Of a DNA stretch of 64,000 nt, positions 34,242 to 47,700 are shown piece by piece (within the stretch, counting starts at the first letter, position 1; every line of letters starts with the position of its first letter). The stretch is from assembly GCA_030435675.1 (NCBI GenBank), contig CM059622.1:3038001-3102000 (forward strand), in the 5' to 3' direction. Source of the DNA: Steinernema hermaphroditum. Taxonomy: Eukaryota > Nematoda > Chromadorea > Rhabditida > Steinernematidae. The position numbers and the translations under genes were made by a program. The notes under the pieces were generated by a model that saw nothing but the letters and a program-made list of their open reading frames with translations, was not told the DNA's origin and ran no database searches.

Positions 34242-35752
34242 CTATTTAGCTTCTATCTTCTTCGTCTTCTTTTCTCCGTAGGCGTCGTGCAGTTTCTCGT
34301 CGTATCTAATGAGCGGCTTCCTGGCCGTAGTGCGAGGCGCCGTTTTCCGCAATCTACTCGACGGGTACTTGATACCTTCCCGTCTTCGCGCCATGTGGGG
34401 GTCGGAGCTGAGCCACCGGTGGGACAGGGCCTCGTCTGTCCGCATTCTTCTTCTAAATGGAACGTTAAGTAATTTCCGGTGTTTTTTTTTGGGCTTACGA
34501 AGGATTCTTTTTGAGGGCCCAAGTGGCGAAGCTGAGCGCTTCTTGAGAGGCTTGAACTGGGATCAGGTTCGGATCACATTTTTGGTTTTTCACGGCCTCG
34601 ATGGTCTCCTTTTCGGTGTCATCGTCGTTGGAGAAGGGATGGAAGCCGGAGAGGACGGTGAAGCAGATGACTCCGAGGCCCCACATGTCCGTCTGGGCGG
34701 AGATGACTCCGTCCGGTTGATGTACTTCTGGGGCAGCCCACTGGATGTTGGGATGCGCGGGTTTTTGGACCTGTTCATCGAGCATCTGGGCGTTCTCGAA
34801 GTCTATCAGTTTCAGCACCCAGGAACGTTTCGAGATGTACATGACGTTCGAGGGCTGGACGTCGAGGTGCACCACTCTGGAAGGATAGTCGTAGGTTATA
34901 TGGTGTGGAATTTGATGACGACCTACCCTCTGAAGTGGATCCACTGGAGCGCCGCCGCCAGCTGTCTCATGCTGATGGCGATCTGCTCTTCGCTGTAGGA
35001 GTCGTTGAAGGAGAATCGCTGGAAGACGTCCTCGTAGAGCTTCTCCGTGAAGACGAACTGGAATCCGTCCTTCTCGTAGGCAGCAATCATCCTCGCCACG
35101 TTCTCGTGCTGACTCGTCTTCAGCGCCTCGAACTCGGTTGAAGCTTCTGGCGTCGCCTGGCGGATCTTAGCCACACACCGCGCGTTCACCTCGCACTTCG
35201 AGTCCGTCGCGTTCCTCAGCACCGAGAAACGGCCGCGGAAGAGTTCCGACTCCAGCTTGAAGCGCTTCTCGAAGTCGTCGGCCGTGTTCAAGAAGACCGA
35301 ATCGTCCTTCCCCTGGGCTACCGTATCCTCTTCGTCTTCTTCGCTAATCTCCGTCAGCGCCTTTCCCTTCCAGTCCCTCTGCGGCATGGTGAGGATGTTG
35401 AAGTGGAGTCCCTTTAGGTGCTCCGGCGAGATCTTCGGGGCGCCTCGGTGGCGCGTCTGCACGGCTCTGCTGGTGACACTGACGGCGCCCCAGCCGAAGC
35501 CGTTCTTAGCGGTCACGCGAAACTGGTAGACACCTCGGGGCTCGAGGTGCTTCACGAGGGCCGCTTCGTCGTCGACGGAGTCGCTGATCACCGTCCACTG
35601 CGAGAAGTGGTCGTTCTCGCCGGCCGGGCGGATCTCGAGCTTGTAGATGATTCCGTCGAGAGAGGTGGGCATGTCGGGCGCTTCCCACGTCAGGAACAGT
35701 TCGCTGTCGGAGGCCATCTCGATTTCGGGTCGACCGGGGCGTGGGGGCAGTT
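34242..35752 (-). other. unc-89: unc-89 module: Fn3 plus second kinase domain (PK2)
   Basis: The 35752-34927 exon starts with an Fn3 domain (RPGRPEIEMASDSELFLTWE to VYQFRVTAKNGFGWGAVSVT), then an acidic linker and the PK2 N-lobe, with the beta-3 lysine in ARCVAKI and a Glu in STEFEALK. The catalytic loop reads HLDVQPSN: Asp and Asn are kept, and the usual Lys is Gln. The DFG motif reads DFE. The APE motif is kept (WAAPEV). The C-lobe ends EALSHRW. The last exon adds a basic tail (RKPLIRYDEK...KKTKKIEAK). Titin-like kinases tolerate some of these changes, so activity is uncertain. Confidence 0.85.
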
Positions 35753-38700
35753 CTGCAATGGAGTAATGTATGAGCATGGGCGGGTGAGTACGCCGAGAGC
35801 TGCTCTTGAGTTGCACTTTAACACCATCTAGACAGCGTTATAGGGAAATTTTGAATGTTATCGGGAAATTCAAAAGTCCAAACCTAGATTTTTACAGGAT
35901 TTGTAAGAGAATTCCAGTGTGTACCCCTTCTCACTCACCTCCATTGTACAGCCTCGCACTGCACTTATCCGTTCCGAGCTCGTTGGTCGCCACACAGCTG
36001 TACTCCCCACAGTCAAAGAACTGCGGCTTCTTGATCACTAGGTGGCAGCACCGTCCATCGTGGCTGAACTGATGGCGGCCATCCTCCGTGATGGCGCTGT
36101 CGTGCTGGAACCATGTGACCTGGGGCACGGGGTTTCCAAGCACTTGGCACTCGAGCACCAACTCGGCGGCGTCGTCGATGTAACAGACGTCCCGAAGCCG
36201 TTGTCGGAAGATCGGAGCGAAGGCTAGAAGCCGGATTAGGAAAGGTCACGCGGTCAGGAACTCACTTCCATCGGAGTTTTTCTTCGAAACCGACGGCGCG
36301 ATTTTGGAGATGTCCTGCCGGATTCGCCTGATGGCGCCACTCTGCGTGTGGTCGAAGTTCTTCTCGACCTTGTCCACCGATTTGGCGATGTTCTGATCCT
36401 CTCTGATGAGATCGGTGTATCGTCTCCGCTCGCGGACGGTGATGTCGCTGTTGCGGAAGCCGAGATAGCCTTGTTCCACGAGCGGCGCGCCGTCTCCCCA
36501 GAGACAGCGTCGGTAGTCCCTGACGCGGGCGTTGAAGGCGGCGCCGCGCGTGGCCAATAAGAAGGTGTCGGGGCCGATCTGGTAGTTCGACTCCCACGGG
36601 TAGTCGTCGACATCGATTTCGGGACGGGTGAATTCGATCTCTGGCTCTTTGTAGATGTTCTTGGGGCGGTACTTCTCCAGGTCGTCCATCTCCACTTTTG
36701 GGAAGTCTTTGTCGCTCTTCTGGAAATTAATTTTCTTTAGAATGCAAACACTTGCTGTCCGTTTATTTCGTTTAAAAGTTGACCAGGTATGGACTCTCAG
36801 GGCCATGAGTAGAGCTGGTTTTGATGCTCAAAAATCTCCGCGTTCAAGGCTCGTAATCTTACTTTTCGGCACTTCAATCTAACGGGCAAGTACGGTGAAT
36901 TGATCTGATTAAAACCAATATAAAGATTGGAGTTGGAAGCAAATAAACAGCGCCACATCAACAGCTGTCAACCAGATAAAAGGGATCCATGCCGTTCTTG
37001 TTTATTCCACCCTCAGGCGATCTTTCATGGTTCTCTTCTTAGGCGAAAAGACCAATTTGTTTGAGCGTATCTGCCATCAATACCTCTTTTTTTCACTTTA
37101 ATTCACTACAAACAGCGCCAGTGTACCAAATTAAAACCGAATTTGAGGGCGCCACAGTACTCCGACACTTAATCTTACTTATCCTAATGAACTTCACTCC
37201 TAATGAGACACATCATTGACATCATTTTCAAGAAACTCCCACGTTAATCATTCAAGACATATACACTTACGTGCTGTCTGTACTTCTGCTTGACCTTCTC
37301 CACCTCATCCATCAGATTCTCAAAATCGTCGTCGTGTGTGGTCGCCTTCGGCTTTGCCTCCTCATCGTCTCCTCCGTCGCCTCTCTTCTTGTGGATCGGT
37401 CTCGCCTCCTCCCTGTGAGGCTCGGTCTGTCCGGGAACCCCTCTCTTGGTGGCGATGACGACCTCCATGGAGTGTTCCCTCCCAGGAGAAAGGAGAATGG
37501 GGCTCTTAGTGCCCGGCAGCGATCTCGGACTCAGAGAGGACCGATCGAACGTGGGACTTTCGGAGACGGTGTGATGCTTGCCTAAGCCCTCGAGGAAGAG
37601 CGGCGCTCCGATGGGAACGCGAGGATCGAACTGCCCGGGAACGTTAGGGATCTGAAAATCACTGATAAATGAGTCGGAAGAAGAGGTCAAGAACCTCAAG
37701 GTCTCCGAAGAAGGCCTGCACGGGGTCGGCGGATTCGATGGTTAGCGCGGGACTGGCGAGCGGGGTGGTGGACGTCTCGGACGCGTCGTTCTGAGGCGTG
37801 CTCGACCGACTGCGACTCTTGCGTTGACGCAAACGACGATACTAAAATCCTTGCGAAAATCATAAAAAGAAGACGAGGTGTAACAGCGGATGCCAGATGG
37901 GGAAGTTAGCGAAGCCGGCGTTCCTAGGTTGCGATTTGTGGCAATCGATATTAGTCGTGCAGCTTTTTGCGGAAAGGAAAGCTGTTCAGTTTGCAGAAAG
38001 AAAAAAGGAACAAAAAAACGAGGAAGTGAGGTGTATCAGAGCACGAAAAAGTAGACACATTTCATCAAAGTAAGAGCAGCCAGAATAACTGATAGAGGAT
38101 AGGTAAAGTGCTGGAATTACCCACTTAACGAAAACGTCCCTTATGATATGTCTTGTGATATTTTAAGATTGATATATGATATTGAAAGACCCTTTTCACT
38201 GCCACGACTGGGAACTTTTGGCTCCCACAAAAAGCCAAAAATTTCACCGTTCATAAAATGAGTGGTCATGCTTAGCTTACTTCGGACCTCACTGGTTATG
38301 CCATAAAAATTCCGATCTTAATCAAATCGCAAAAATCAATATATGATCCAGGGATATCGCTGCTTTCGGAAACACAAAAGTGACTGTCAGATAAAGCTAA
38401 GAGAGCCTGACGTGAGCAATAAAGAACTATGTCAAATGACCAAAATAGAGAAGCCACTTAGAGTCTAATTTGAAAATTTTCGGTCCTCGAAACCTAAAGG
38501 AATTAAGGTGCCATATTCTTTTTTTCTTTTTTCCAACAATGTTTCTGAAAGTTGAGGTATACTTTTCAGGTGAAAAATTGCAGCCAAATCCACGGTTTGA
38601 CATTGTCGACGAAATAACAGATTCTGAGTTGAGGGTCATCTTTGCAAAATTTATGAGGAAGCCGAGATCGTAAAGTGGTTCTTCCCGAGGAGTCACTTAA

Positions 38701-41700
38701 ACAGTTTATCAGTGGGGTCACGCCTTTGTCACAACAGATCCTTTGTGTGAGGCTTTACAATTCATATTTTTGTTCAGGTTTTATGTGTCCCCTGTGGGAT
38801 TTTGAAAAAAAAAGATTCTTTAGAACCACTTATATTGCTGGATAGAAAGAAAGGAAGCGATAAGCACTTACATCCTTCAAGCTCTTACTGTACACAGGCT
38901 CTACCTCTTCGAGAGAAGCGAGGGATCCGGCGATGGAGTTCTCCTCTGAGATGTCCGAAAGGATTCTATTGGCGATCTCCTCCTCGATGTCGCGGTGTTC
39001 GCCGCGCACCAACCTCAACGGCACATGAGGCTGGGGCTCCCGCTCTTCCTCCTCCTGCTCACGGGGCTTCTCCTTGAGCAGGCCGTTCTGCTGACTGCTG
39101 GGTGCCTCTCCCTTGTCCTGGGGGATCAGCTGGCGCCGTCGCTCGCCTCCCATCCTCATCGGACTCGTCGCGCGGTTCGTGAAGTCGTCAGGTCGTCTAC
39201 CGTAGTCCTCGGGCGTGTTCGCCGAGGGGTTTATCGGGACGTCCTTGATTCGCAGGTAGTCGTAGACTGCTTGAGGCTGAGGAACGCTGCTCGGTACCGA
39301 GCTGGCCACCGATGTTAGCGGAGCCTGAAAGAGCCAGATTCGAAGGCCGAAACGGAAAGAAGGTCCGACCTCAAGCAGCTGAGTGAGTTGTTCGGAAGGT
39401 GTCTGTTGGACGAAAACGCGGCGCTCCTGAAAGAGTCCGATGAAAAGGAAGTGCAAACAGAGGCGCCGAAGGCGTGTGGCCTCGCACTCACCAGCCACTT
39501 GTGGCGATATTTGAACTCGCGGAGACAGTCGGATGCGAGCTTCGCGTCTTTCAGCAACGGCTCGCGCATCCAAGGGTGCTCGAGCGCTTCCGCCACGGAC
39601 ATGCGGTTCCTGCAAAACACGTGGATATAAGTTTTATCGACAGCGACATTTCAAAAGACTGACAAATGGCCTACAGTCGAACGGTCTACAGTGAAATGGG
39701 ATCTTTTAATAGGGGAAACAACGTAATTGATAGATCTTTCACCGTCCATATCATTAGCTTGCTATAGATCATCAAATTAACTATATGTTATATCAAATTA
39801 ACGTTCGCTCTTGAGGCCTGCCGCATGATATGAGTGAAATCAACTGTAGGCAACTATCGATTAGGGTAAAAAGAGAACAGGGAAAAGGGTAGACGGGAAG
39901 TCTTTTGGAGCGTCTTATTTTCCATGCGCTCTTTTTTCCTGAAACCGCAACTATCAATGATGATGCGTGTTGCAGGATGTGAGTCAAGTGCCAAGCGGTA
40001 AGAATCAGTGAGTGTACGTAACATAAGCTTGTGCTGTATCTGTATCTGACGTTGTTCACGTATGATGTAACGCGAGAATTCCTGTCATCTACGACCACAC
40101 GTGATGTCTACTGCCTACCTCTCCTTTGTCCTTCGGTTGTCTACCGTTTTTGTCAATTGTCCTTTTATTGTCTAGACCGTCATAGCATGTGCCGCGCTCG
40201 CAACTAGGAGTCAATCTTGGTTTTTGTGCAGATCGTTCGGTTGCGTAATGAACACCATCGTTTTGACCACACCGCGTCCCCACTTCTCCTCCCCGATCGG
40301 CCAGGCAAGCCACAAAAACTCGTGAAAAAGTGGCTTTAATATAAGCTACTTTTACGTAGAGGTTTATGCACCCACTAAGGTCTATCGTTCGTCACGAGAG
40401 TGGTCCAGATCAGAGCCGTGCAAACCGAGACTTTGAAAAAATGAGAACGGGACCGAAGATCAAAGTCTTGCCGAGAGTTTCGGCACTTTTTCGATTTCCT
40501 AGACTGGGACTGCACAGCTCTGGTCCCGAACACCTTTCGACCGTCCCCTTGTTGGGTACCCGATTTATTACGACTTGGGACTTTGGCAGTGGATTTGGAC
40601 AATTGATTTTTAAAACCGATTTCACTGTGGTCCACTTTGATATCCAAGCGCTAACAACTTACTGAGGAGCTTTCTGCAGCAGTCGTTTGATGAAGTCCTT
40701 CGCGTTGTCCGAAATGTCGTCGAATTCGGCGACGTCCAACGAGTACTGGGTCTTCTGTACGTTGCCAAGGGTCTCCTGGTCGCTGTCACCCAAAAACGGC
40801 GAAATTCCGCTCAGAAGGACGTAGGTGAGCACTCCGGCACTCCACATGTCCGTCGCCAAGGTGACGTTGTCTTTGCAAGAGGCGATTTCGGGGGAGACGA
40901 ATTCCGGAGATCCTTGGATGTCTCCCTTGATCTTTCCCGCCATTAGTCGTCTGAAATTAGTCAGTAGTCTTTTGATGCCAACCAGAGGGGGCCAACCTGC
41001 TCTGTCCGAAGTCGGCCAACCTAATATGGTCATCTTGTAGGAGCACGGCTTCGGGCCTGAGGTCGAGATGAGCGATCTTCTTGTTGTGCATGTACTGAAG
41101 AGCGGCCAGCAGCTGGCGCATGAAGATTTGAACCTGCTCCTCGCGGTACACTCCATCCTGGTCGTCAGAGGTCCGAATGGGGGCGATGAGGCTGTCCAGG
41201 AGAGTGCCACCGACGCTAGAAATGCGGATTGGACTCCGGGAAGAGGTCGATCTCATTGTGGGAAGCCCCAGGGCGCAGAGCGGTCGAGCTAATGAGGACA
41301 AAGTGGCGCGCGGGAGCAGAGCGAAGAGAGGACAAACAGAGATCCGGTTGGCGCGGATCCCGGCTGCGACGCTGCGCTTTATGTGCACTTAGTGATTGTG
41401 TTTTCCGAAAAATGGGTGAATCATTTCTGAAGGAAGTATAAATAGACGAGACGGCTATTTTCATTAATCTGTGTTTATAGAGGCTGGCTGTGGACCTGAG
41501 TCAATTCCGGAGTAAAATGCCTAAAGACTTGAATGTACACCCTAGAACATGCTATGAAAATATTCTATTTTTGATAGAATGCCATAAGTCACCAATCAGC
41601 TCGATTCTTTGTCAACGAGAGTGCTGCCGATGCTGAAAATGCGCATTGTACTCCGATCTTATTGCCAGTGTTTAGGGAATCCATAAGATGCAGGCTAGGA

Positions 41701-44700
41701 TCAGGTTCGCTAACCCATCCAAAACAGTTCTACAAAGCCGAATTGTTCAATGCATTTCGGCAGAGGACTAAGGTTGGCATTCAGGCCAATAAAAAAACGA
41801 CTCGCAGTCGGACTTAAGTGACTGCAAACCCTACAGGAGGCGACGTACAATTCGCGGACCGTAGTGATTGACAAGCTTCAAAGTGTCCCGACTGCTTGAC
41901 TATTTCGGTTTTGGACTCTAAGGTCTAATTAAACAAGGACGTAGGTTACCTACCAAAATAGTCAATTAGTTTGCGCAGAAAAGAATTTACAAAGAGGCCA
42001 TATGTGGAAAAAGGAAAAATGTGTGCCACAAAACAAACACTTTCAGAGGGTTTAAGTCTATTAAGTTCGCGTGGCTTTTAAAAAAAGTAATCACTTTGAA
42101 CTCGATTGGTGAGGCCGGTTAGTTCTTAACAGAAATTTCAATTTTGTTTTCCAAAATCACAAATTTCCTGAAGTTAGATAGAAACTGACTTAAATTAACG
42201 GATGCAGTTGATTTTTACGAATGAACACGCCCAATATGTTCGTGTTCACAGGTAGATGTCGACAAATTTGCATCTCGGGTATAGTTTGATGGGCGCCATA
42301 TCACGGACAGGTTCTCTGGGTCTAGGTGTCGTAGTTTGCGAAATTTTTTTTTATTTATAGGCGTATTCATTCGTATCATGTTGGGCACAACACAATTCAG
42401 ATCCATCTTTAGATATAATTGAAGACCAAAATTGATAAAGCGACTTCAAAAATCTGATTTCAAGGGATGGTCAGTAGAGTATTCTCCTATGTGTCCTAAG
42501 CGCAAAAACCTGTTTCCCGCGCACCGCCCCCACCTTCACTACTACTACTGCTGCGCAAAGCATGCTAGACTCACTCGAGCTCACACTCATCCGCTTTATC
42601 CTCTCCACCTCCACGCCGCCAGCATAGAACAAACACCTGTGGGACCGGTCGGCCCGGAACTCACATTGGCACGCTGACTTGAAGTACCATCGCTAAGTGA
42701 ACTGAGGGAGTAGTAAATGTAGTACGAAGGGAGTAAATTAGAACGATTCAAGTACCCATCGGACGGGGAGACAGATCGCGGAATTCCGGCGGTGGAGAGG
42801 ACCCTCCGGGATTATGCAATGAGGGGTGGCGGAGACGGCGACGTCGACGGCGGCGGCGCGTTGTAAAACGGTTTGTCATGGCCCGGAGAGGGCGCCTCGG
42901 AAAGTGTTGCCTAGGCCGGAGCGGAGAATAATGCCGCCGGCCGAGATTAGGCTTGTTTTTTGCCTCTTGAGATCAGCAGGTGTGTGAGTGGGGCGAGCGC
43001 AGGCTAATGATACACTTTGTTTTTGTGCCAAACGGTCGGCGTCTGCCTTCTTGTGCTGTTTATAGGTCACGCAGCCGGGTCGGGTAACCTGAGAAGTCCG
43101 CATGGATCTGCACTTGCAGCAGGTAGGTGGAAAAACGTTGAAAAGGTGGATGATAGATGGAGAGGGTGCGGAGATCGGAGATGTCAAAGTTTGAGCGACC
43201 GTGCAGAGATCAAAAAAGTGCGAAGATGTTTACGAAATGTTCGCAAGAATATCTATTTTTAGAGGACTATAAAACGGCGAAAATTGTCACACTTTGCACA
43301 TGAGCGATTAAAGCGGTGATCATGTAGCGGAGTATCGATTTGTACACAAACGAGCGGCTTGGTTCTCAATGGATATACAATGGTTTTTCTAAAAACCTTT
43401 AAAAATCCCTATCGTTGCCCTATCTTCGCCATATCTTTAAGGAACAGACTGTATATCTGGTGGTAGGGGTTAGTTAGATCGGGGAATGTACCGCGATAGT
43501 AGAGAAGATAAAGGTTGACCTGTGGAATGGATTAGCCGATCTAATTAGGCTATCTGCATTAAACATGGCCACGAAATATGAACTGCTAGTGATGGCGTGT
43601 CCTACTGGGGCCAACGTATCACCACGATTCTGATTTTTACTCCTTTTACAAGCCTCGGAATGATTTGTTTACTAATCGGACCTACGTACTCAAAAAGCAC
43701 GCTGATATGGGATGCCTGAATGATCACCAACTCTGTCATATCTGTCGCCACATTGTGGTCCTGCTTTGTTCGGATAGTTTCATCTGAGGAGAATATAAAG
43801 CGCGTTCGATTGTCCAATCCATCATCCCCTATCCAATCCACTGAATCTTACCTCAGTCGGCGCGCATTACTTCGAGCGGTTGCCTTGCAAATGAGTTTTT
43901 ACATAAGTGGGTAATGAAAAGTTATTAATAAAAGGATATCGGGGAGAACGGGGTCGTTGGCGATCGTTCGGATCGTCCAATGGCTCTATCATTTGTTCGA
44001 AGAAGTTGAGTGGACGGTCGTACATGCTCTTTCGTGTTGCCCGCAATGATCGCCCCGGATCCTAGAAGGCCTGGACACTGTAGTTCCAATGCCTGCCCAA
44101 GAATGCCATCACAACCGTCCAACTTGGAAACTTGGAACTGGTTACGAATGGTAGGAATCGTCAACGTTCGTAAGCTCCATTGTGAGTTCTCTTATAAGCT
44201 GGATTTCTCTTTGTGATACTTTCGCAATTGATCTGATTGCCTTAACACATAGATAACGAGCTCTTCTCGGTGGATTATTTTCTTCTAACGTATCACACTG
44301 GAAGCGATTTAACCGACCTGAAGCTTCCAAGTGACCCACATGATTTGGATGCCAAGCTATGTTTAAGTCTGAATACCGCGATCTCTGCATTAGTTCAAAG
44401 ACGTGTTTGGATTACGGTAGCTTCAACTGCTACCAACTCATGGCGCTTTTCTTCTAAGGTTTTTGTATGGAGTGACCTATTCCCAATGGCTTTTTACTGT
44501 AGGAATCAGTGTCATTTCAAAGATCGACTGCTTCTTCGATTGACACTTTACACTTCTAACCAGATTCGATTACCCAAAAACACGTGTGTGGCCCGAAGGC
44601 AGTCGAACCCATCTGGCACAAAACATCCGATTACCCCAACAGTCCTGTATTTACACCCTGAACGCGTCAGTTGGCGACAAAACGAGGGTGGTTGTGGGTG

Positions 44701-47700
44701 TAGGTCGTAAACAAAAACGAGCCAAAGGGCGCATAAGCGGCGCTATACGACGATAAATCGAGAGTATGATGTGGTTATGCCGTAAAATGGAGTGTCATAA
44801 AGCGGGCGATGCCGTCAGAAGTCAATCACTTGTTCGATCGGCCGATTAATCGGCGCTGAATTCGTGGAAGAGACGATCGCGAGAACAAAGAGCGGCCGAG
44901 GAATTAGCTGCAGCTGTGTTTGAGTGGCGCGAACTGGTGATAAATCAGTTCGGCAGCAGCGAGGTAAAGAGAGACTCTGCATGGAGCGCCCGGAACGAAG
45001 GTAAGATTTATTGGAACGATGGGTGTTTCCAGAATTTAAACAAACGGCTATGTGGAAGCTATACGATCCCGTAGCCCTTTTTGGCTCTGGATGAGAGCAC
45101 TCTGATTCCCAGTTAGGATACAGTTTTGGCATTTTTGATAGCTGACATTACATGGAAAGTGTGCACTTATGTATGTCGCTTAGAGATGACGCGCTCAGAG
45201 ATGATTTGACGAAAGAGAAGAACACTGTCATTAAACTGGGAATCAGAGTCATCTTTTTGGACAAAAAAAACCGAGGGGTTGATGAAGTTTTGAAGGAGTT
45301 TGTGTATCCGGCCTTAGATTGAGCTCTAATGGTTGCTTTCAAATCGATTGGCAGTCAAAAAATGAATAAAATGTGCCAGTGGTAACTCAGGACAGAGATG
45401 GGCCACGAACGGATCGAGGCCGTTCAGCTGCTCCGTGAGCCGGTTGAGGGTTGACGTATCGGTTGAACGGATCGGCTCAGCGGGTCGTATATCCGGCTAG
45501 CGCCACCCGATCCTATGACCATGGGTGTTTCAGATTCCGAACACAAATCACGTACACTTTTTTCTGTGCTTTCCTACCATTTTGATAAACGTGGATCTCC
45601 AAATAAACGCATGCAGACTGCTTTATCTATCAAGGGAGCCTTCCGAAGTGTCCGCCAAAGTGTCACTCACGCCTCACGCCAATTTTCAGATCTGAGGCGA
45701 GCACGCATTCTTAACATTTTCGTTGATTTCGATCGAGCCCGATATCCCATGGTGTCCGAGTCTCGATCCTGGACTCATCATTAGTGGACATGATCGCCTT
45801 CTGCATAACCATTTTTCTACTCTTCTTATAGAGCATGAGTAAGTGAACTGAAGAGAATAGGAGGCAACTTCTAACATTTTCGTCGATCTCTTAAAATGCC
45901 CGGTTGAACTGGTTTTTTTTCTATTTGGATTGATCAGAATGTTCAATGTTTGAAAAGCTATTTAGGATTGGCGTGATTGGTGATACAGATCAGGTCCTCA
46001 TCCTGGACTCATTACTGGGCTTGATCGCCTTCTACATAGCCATTTTTTCGACTCTTCTTATAGGGGAACATCTGCGAAAGTTAAAATATTCCTTGGTAAC
46101 GATTACCATTATAAAATGTTTAAAATGTGGCTAACTCATACGGTAAGAATAAGACAAAGGGTGACTCAAGTAGTTGAATCAAAACTTGCGTTTTCAGCGC
46201 AACTTCTACAATCCCCATTTCAGAAGCAGCACTCACCCTTCGTAGACGATCACGGCGAGACCGTGGTCAGCCAGCACCTGGTGCATCTGCACCGTCCCTG
46301 GATTCTCCAGCATCGCATTGTGCACGTTGATGCTGCGTTCGAGTGTGGCGTCGAGTGGTTTCAGTTGGGCCAAGAAGTGTCTGCCTGTCGCCCGTTCGGT
46401 CACATGGAATGGAGCGCCGGAAGCCGCGGTCCTGGAACGATCGACGCATTACTGTAGTCCAAGGTGCAAGTCAGCGACGTTTCCATGAGACGGGCTCATG
46501 GATCGGTCGGCAGTCTGACTTTACAGTATGGGTACAGTATCGCTGCTCAGGGACAAACGACGGACAAGTCGCGTTCCCTGAGCGGACCAGTATTTTCCAG
46601 TCGGGACCCCGCACTGGGTCCAGAACCGCTTTTCCGCTTTCCAGCGCTCCATGTGTGACTGAAAGGGCTAAAAGAGATGCAGACAGCACTCTGGCAGGCA
46701 CTAGGAAAGCGGTACGATTCTGGCCCAACGCTGCGGGTGGTCCCGGCAGGCTGAATCTCGGCACACCAAAGCAAATTCAGCGCCAACGCCAGGACCACCC
46801 ACGTCCCGACTTTGTGTTGGAAAAGTCGGCCACTCAAGGAGACGACCACACACGACGACGCAGGACCGACGGACACAAAACGAAGTGGACAGGACATAGA
46901 CGGGACGACACATTAAGCAGCTTTACTGTACACCACCGTAAAATCGATTATAAATACTACAAACAATGTGTGACAATGAGGCTCTCGGCAACGCAGCGGA
47001 TTACGGTAAATGAGGGAGTGAGGGTGGGTGAGAGGTGTGGGCAGGCAACATCCTCGGCACTAGGAGTCGCCCGCTGTCGTCGTGGTGGGACCGCGAATCG
47101 CGCGCTGCATTGCCTGAGCCCCCGATGTGAGCAAAAGGAAGAGCTGAACATGAGAAGAATCTAGTCGAGACACTATAAAGAGACAGAAGAAGGAGAAGAA
47201 GAAGAAACACAACAGTTATAGACATTAAATTATTTGCAATACAGTATCCTCTTTACTTTTCGTCGGCTTCGTCGATCTCGTAGATTTCGCGAACCTTCCG
47301 CGCCTCGAGCACCACTTTCCGTTTCGTCGGCAGCTGCACGTCGTTGTAGTCGCCCTCGGCTGTAATAGGACGATTACAGTAGCCTGTGGGTAGGGGGGTA
47401 CCTTCGACAGTGACGCTACAGGAGGTAGTCGCTTTGCCGGCGTCATTTACGGCTACGCACGAGTAGATGCCCGAGTCTCGCCACATCGGATCGTTGATGA
47501 TCAGCGAGCAGAGGTAGGGACCGTCCTGCACGAACTTGATGCGCGAGGATTCGACGAGCGGGTGCCACTCCTTGAGCCACTTGATTTCGGGGAAGGGGTT
47601 GCCTTCGACGCGCACGTCTAGGCGCAGGGGCTTGCCCGAGGAGGCGACCTTGTTTTGGAGGGGTTGCATGAAGTTTGGTCGATCTGAAAGGGAAGGATTA

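Larger units (their letters stand above)
41216..46236 (-). other. unc-89: 5-kb intron splitting PK1
   Basis: This is the largest unc-89 intron in the window, with no convincing nested gene. It holds a GC-rich island (about 42760-42960), direct-repeat pairs at 45707-46078, and a possible MITE end near 45400 (CAGAGATGGGCCACGAACGG). Short open frames at 43602-43841 and 44270-44710 show no recognizable domain. Confidence 0.6.
39492..46431 (-). other. unc-89: unc-89 module: first kinase domain (PK1), a probable pseudokinase
   Basis: Four exons (46431-46237, 41215-40997, 40950-40663, 39609-39492) encode GAPFHVTERATGRHFLAQLK (beta 1-3), VGGTLLDSLIAPIRTSDD, the catalytic loop IAHLDLRPEAVLL, LADFGQSRL, GSPEFVSPEI and the C-lobe to EALEHPWM. 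The beta-3 lysine in the V-A-x-K motif is Gln (FLAQ), and the Asn after the catalytic Asp is Ala. DFG is kept. Loss of the ATP lysine and the Mg-binding Asn argues against catalysis. A 5-kb intron splits the small lobe from the rest. Confidence 0.85.

Noticed and set aside
43602..44710. Open frames in the PK1 intron, first suspected to be a decayed mariner transposase
   Set aside because: An FSSDET string resembles a transposase FSDE motif, but no catalytic triad, helix-turn-helix or terminal repeats could be placed.
46471..46897. Minus-strand frames of about 100-116 codons between the Ig and PK1 exons
   Set aside because: They lack Ig or kinase features, and phase arithmetic joins 47257 directly to 46431 without them.
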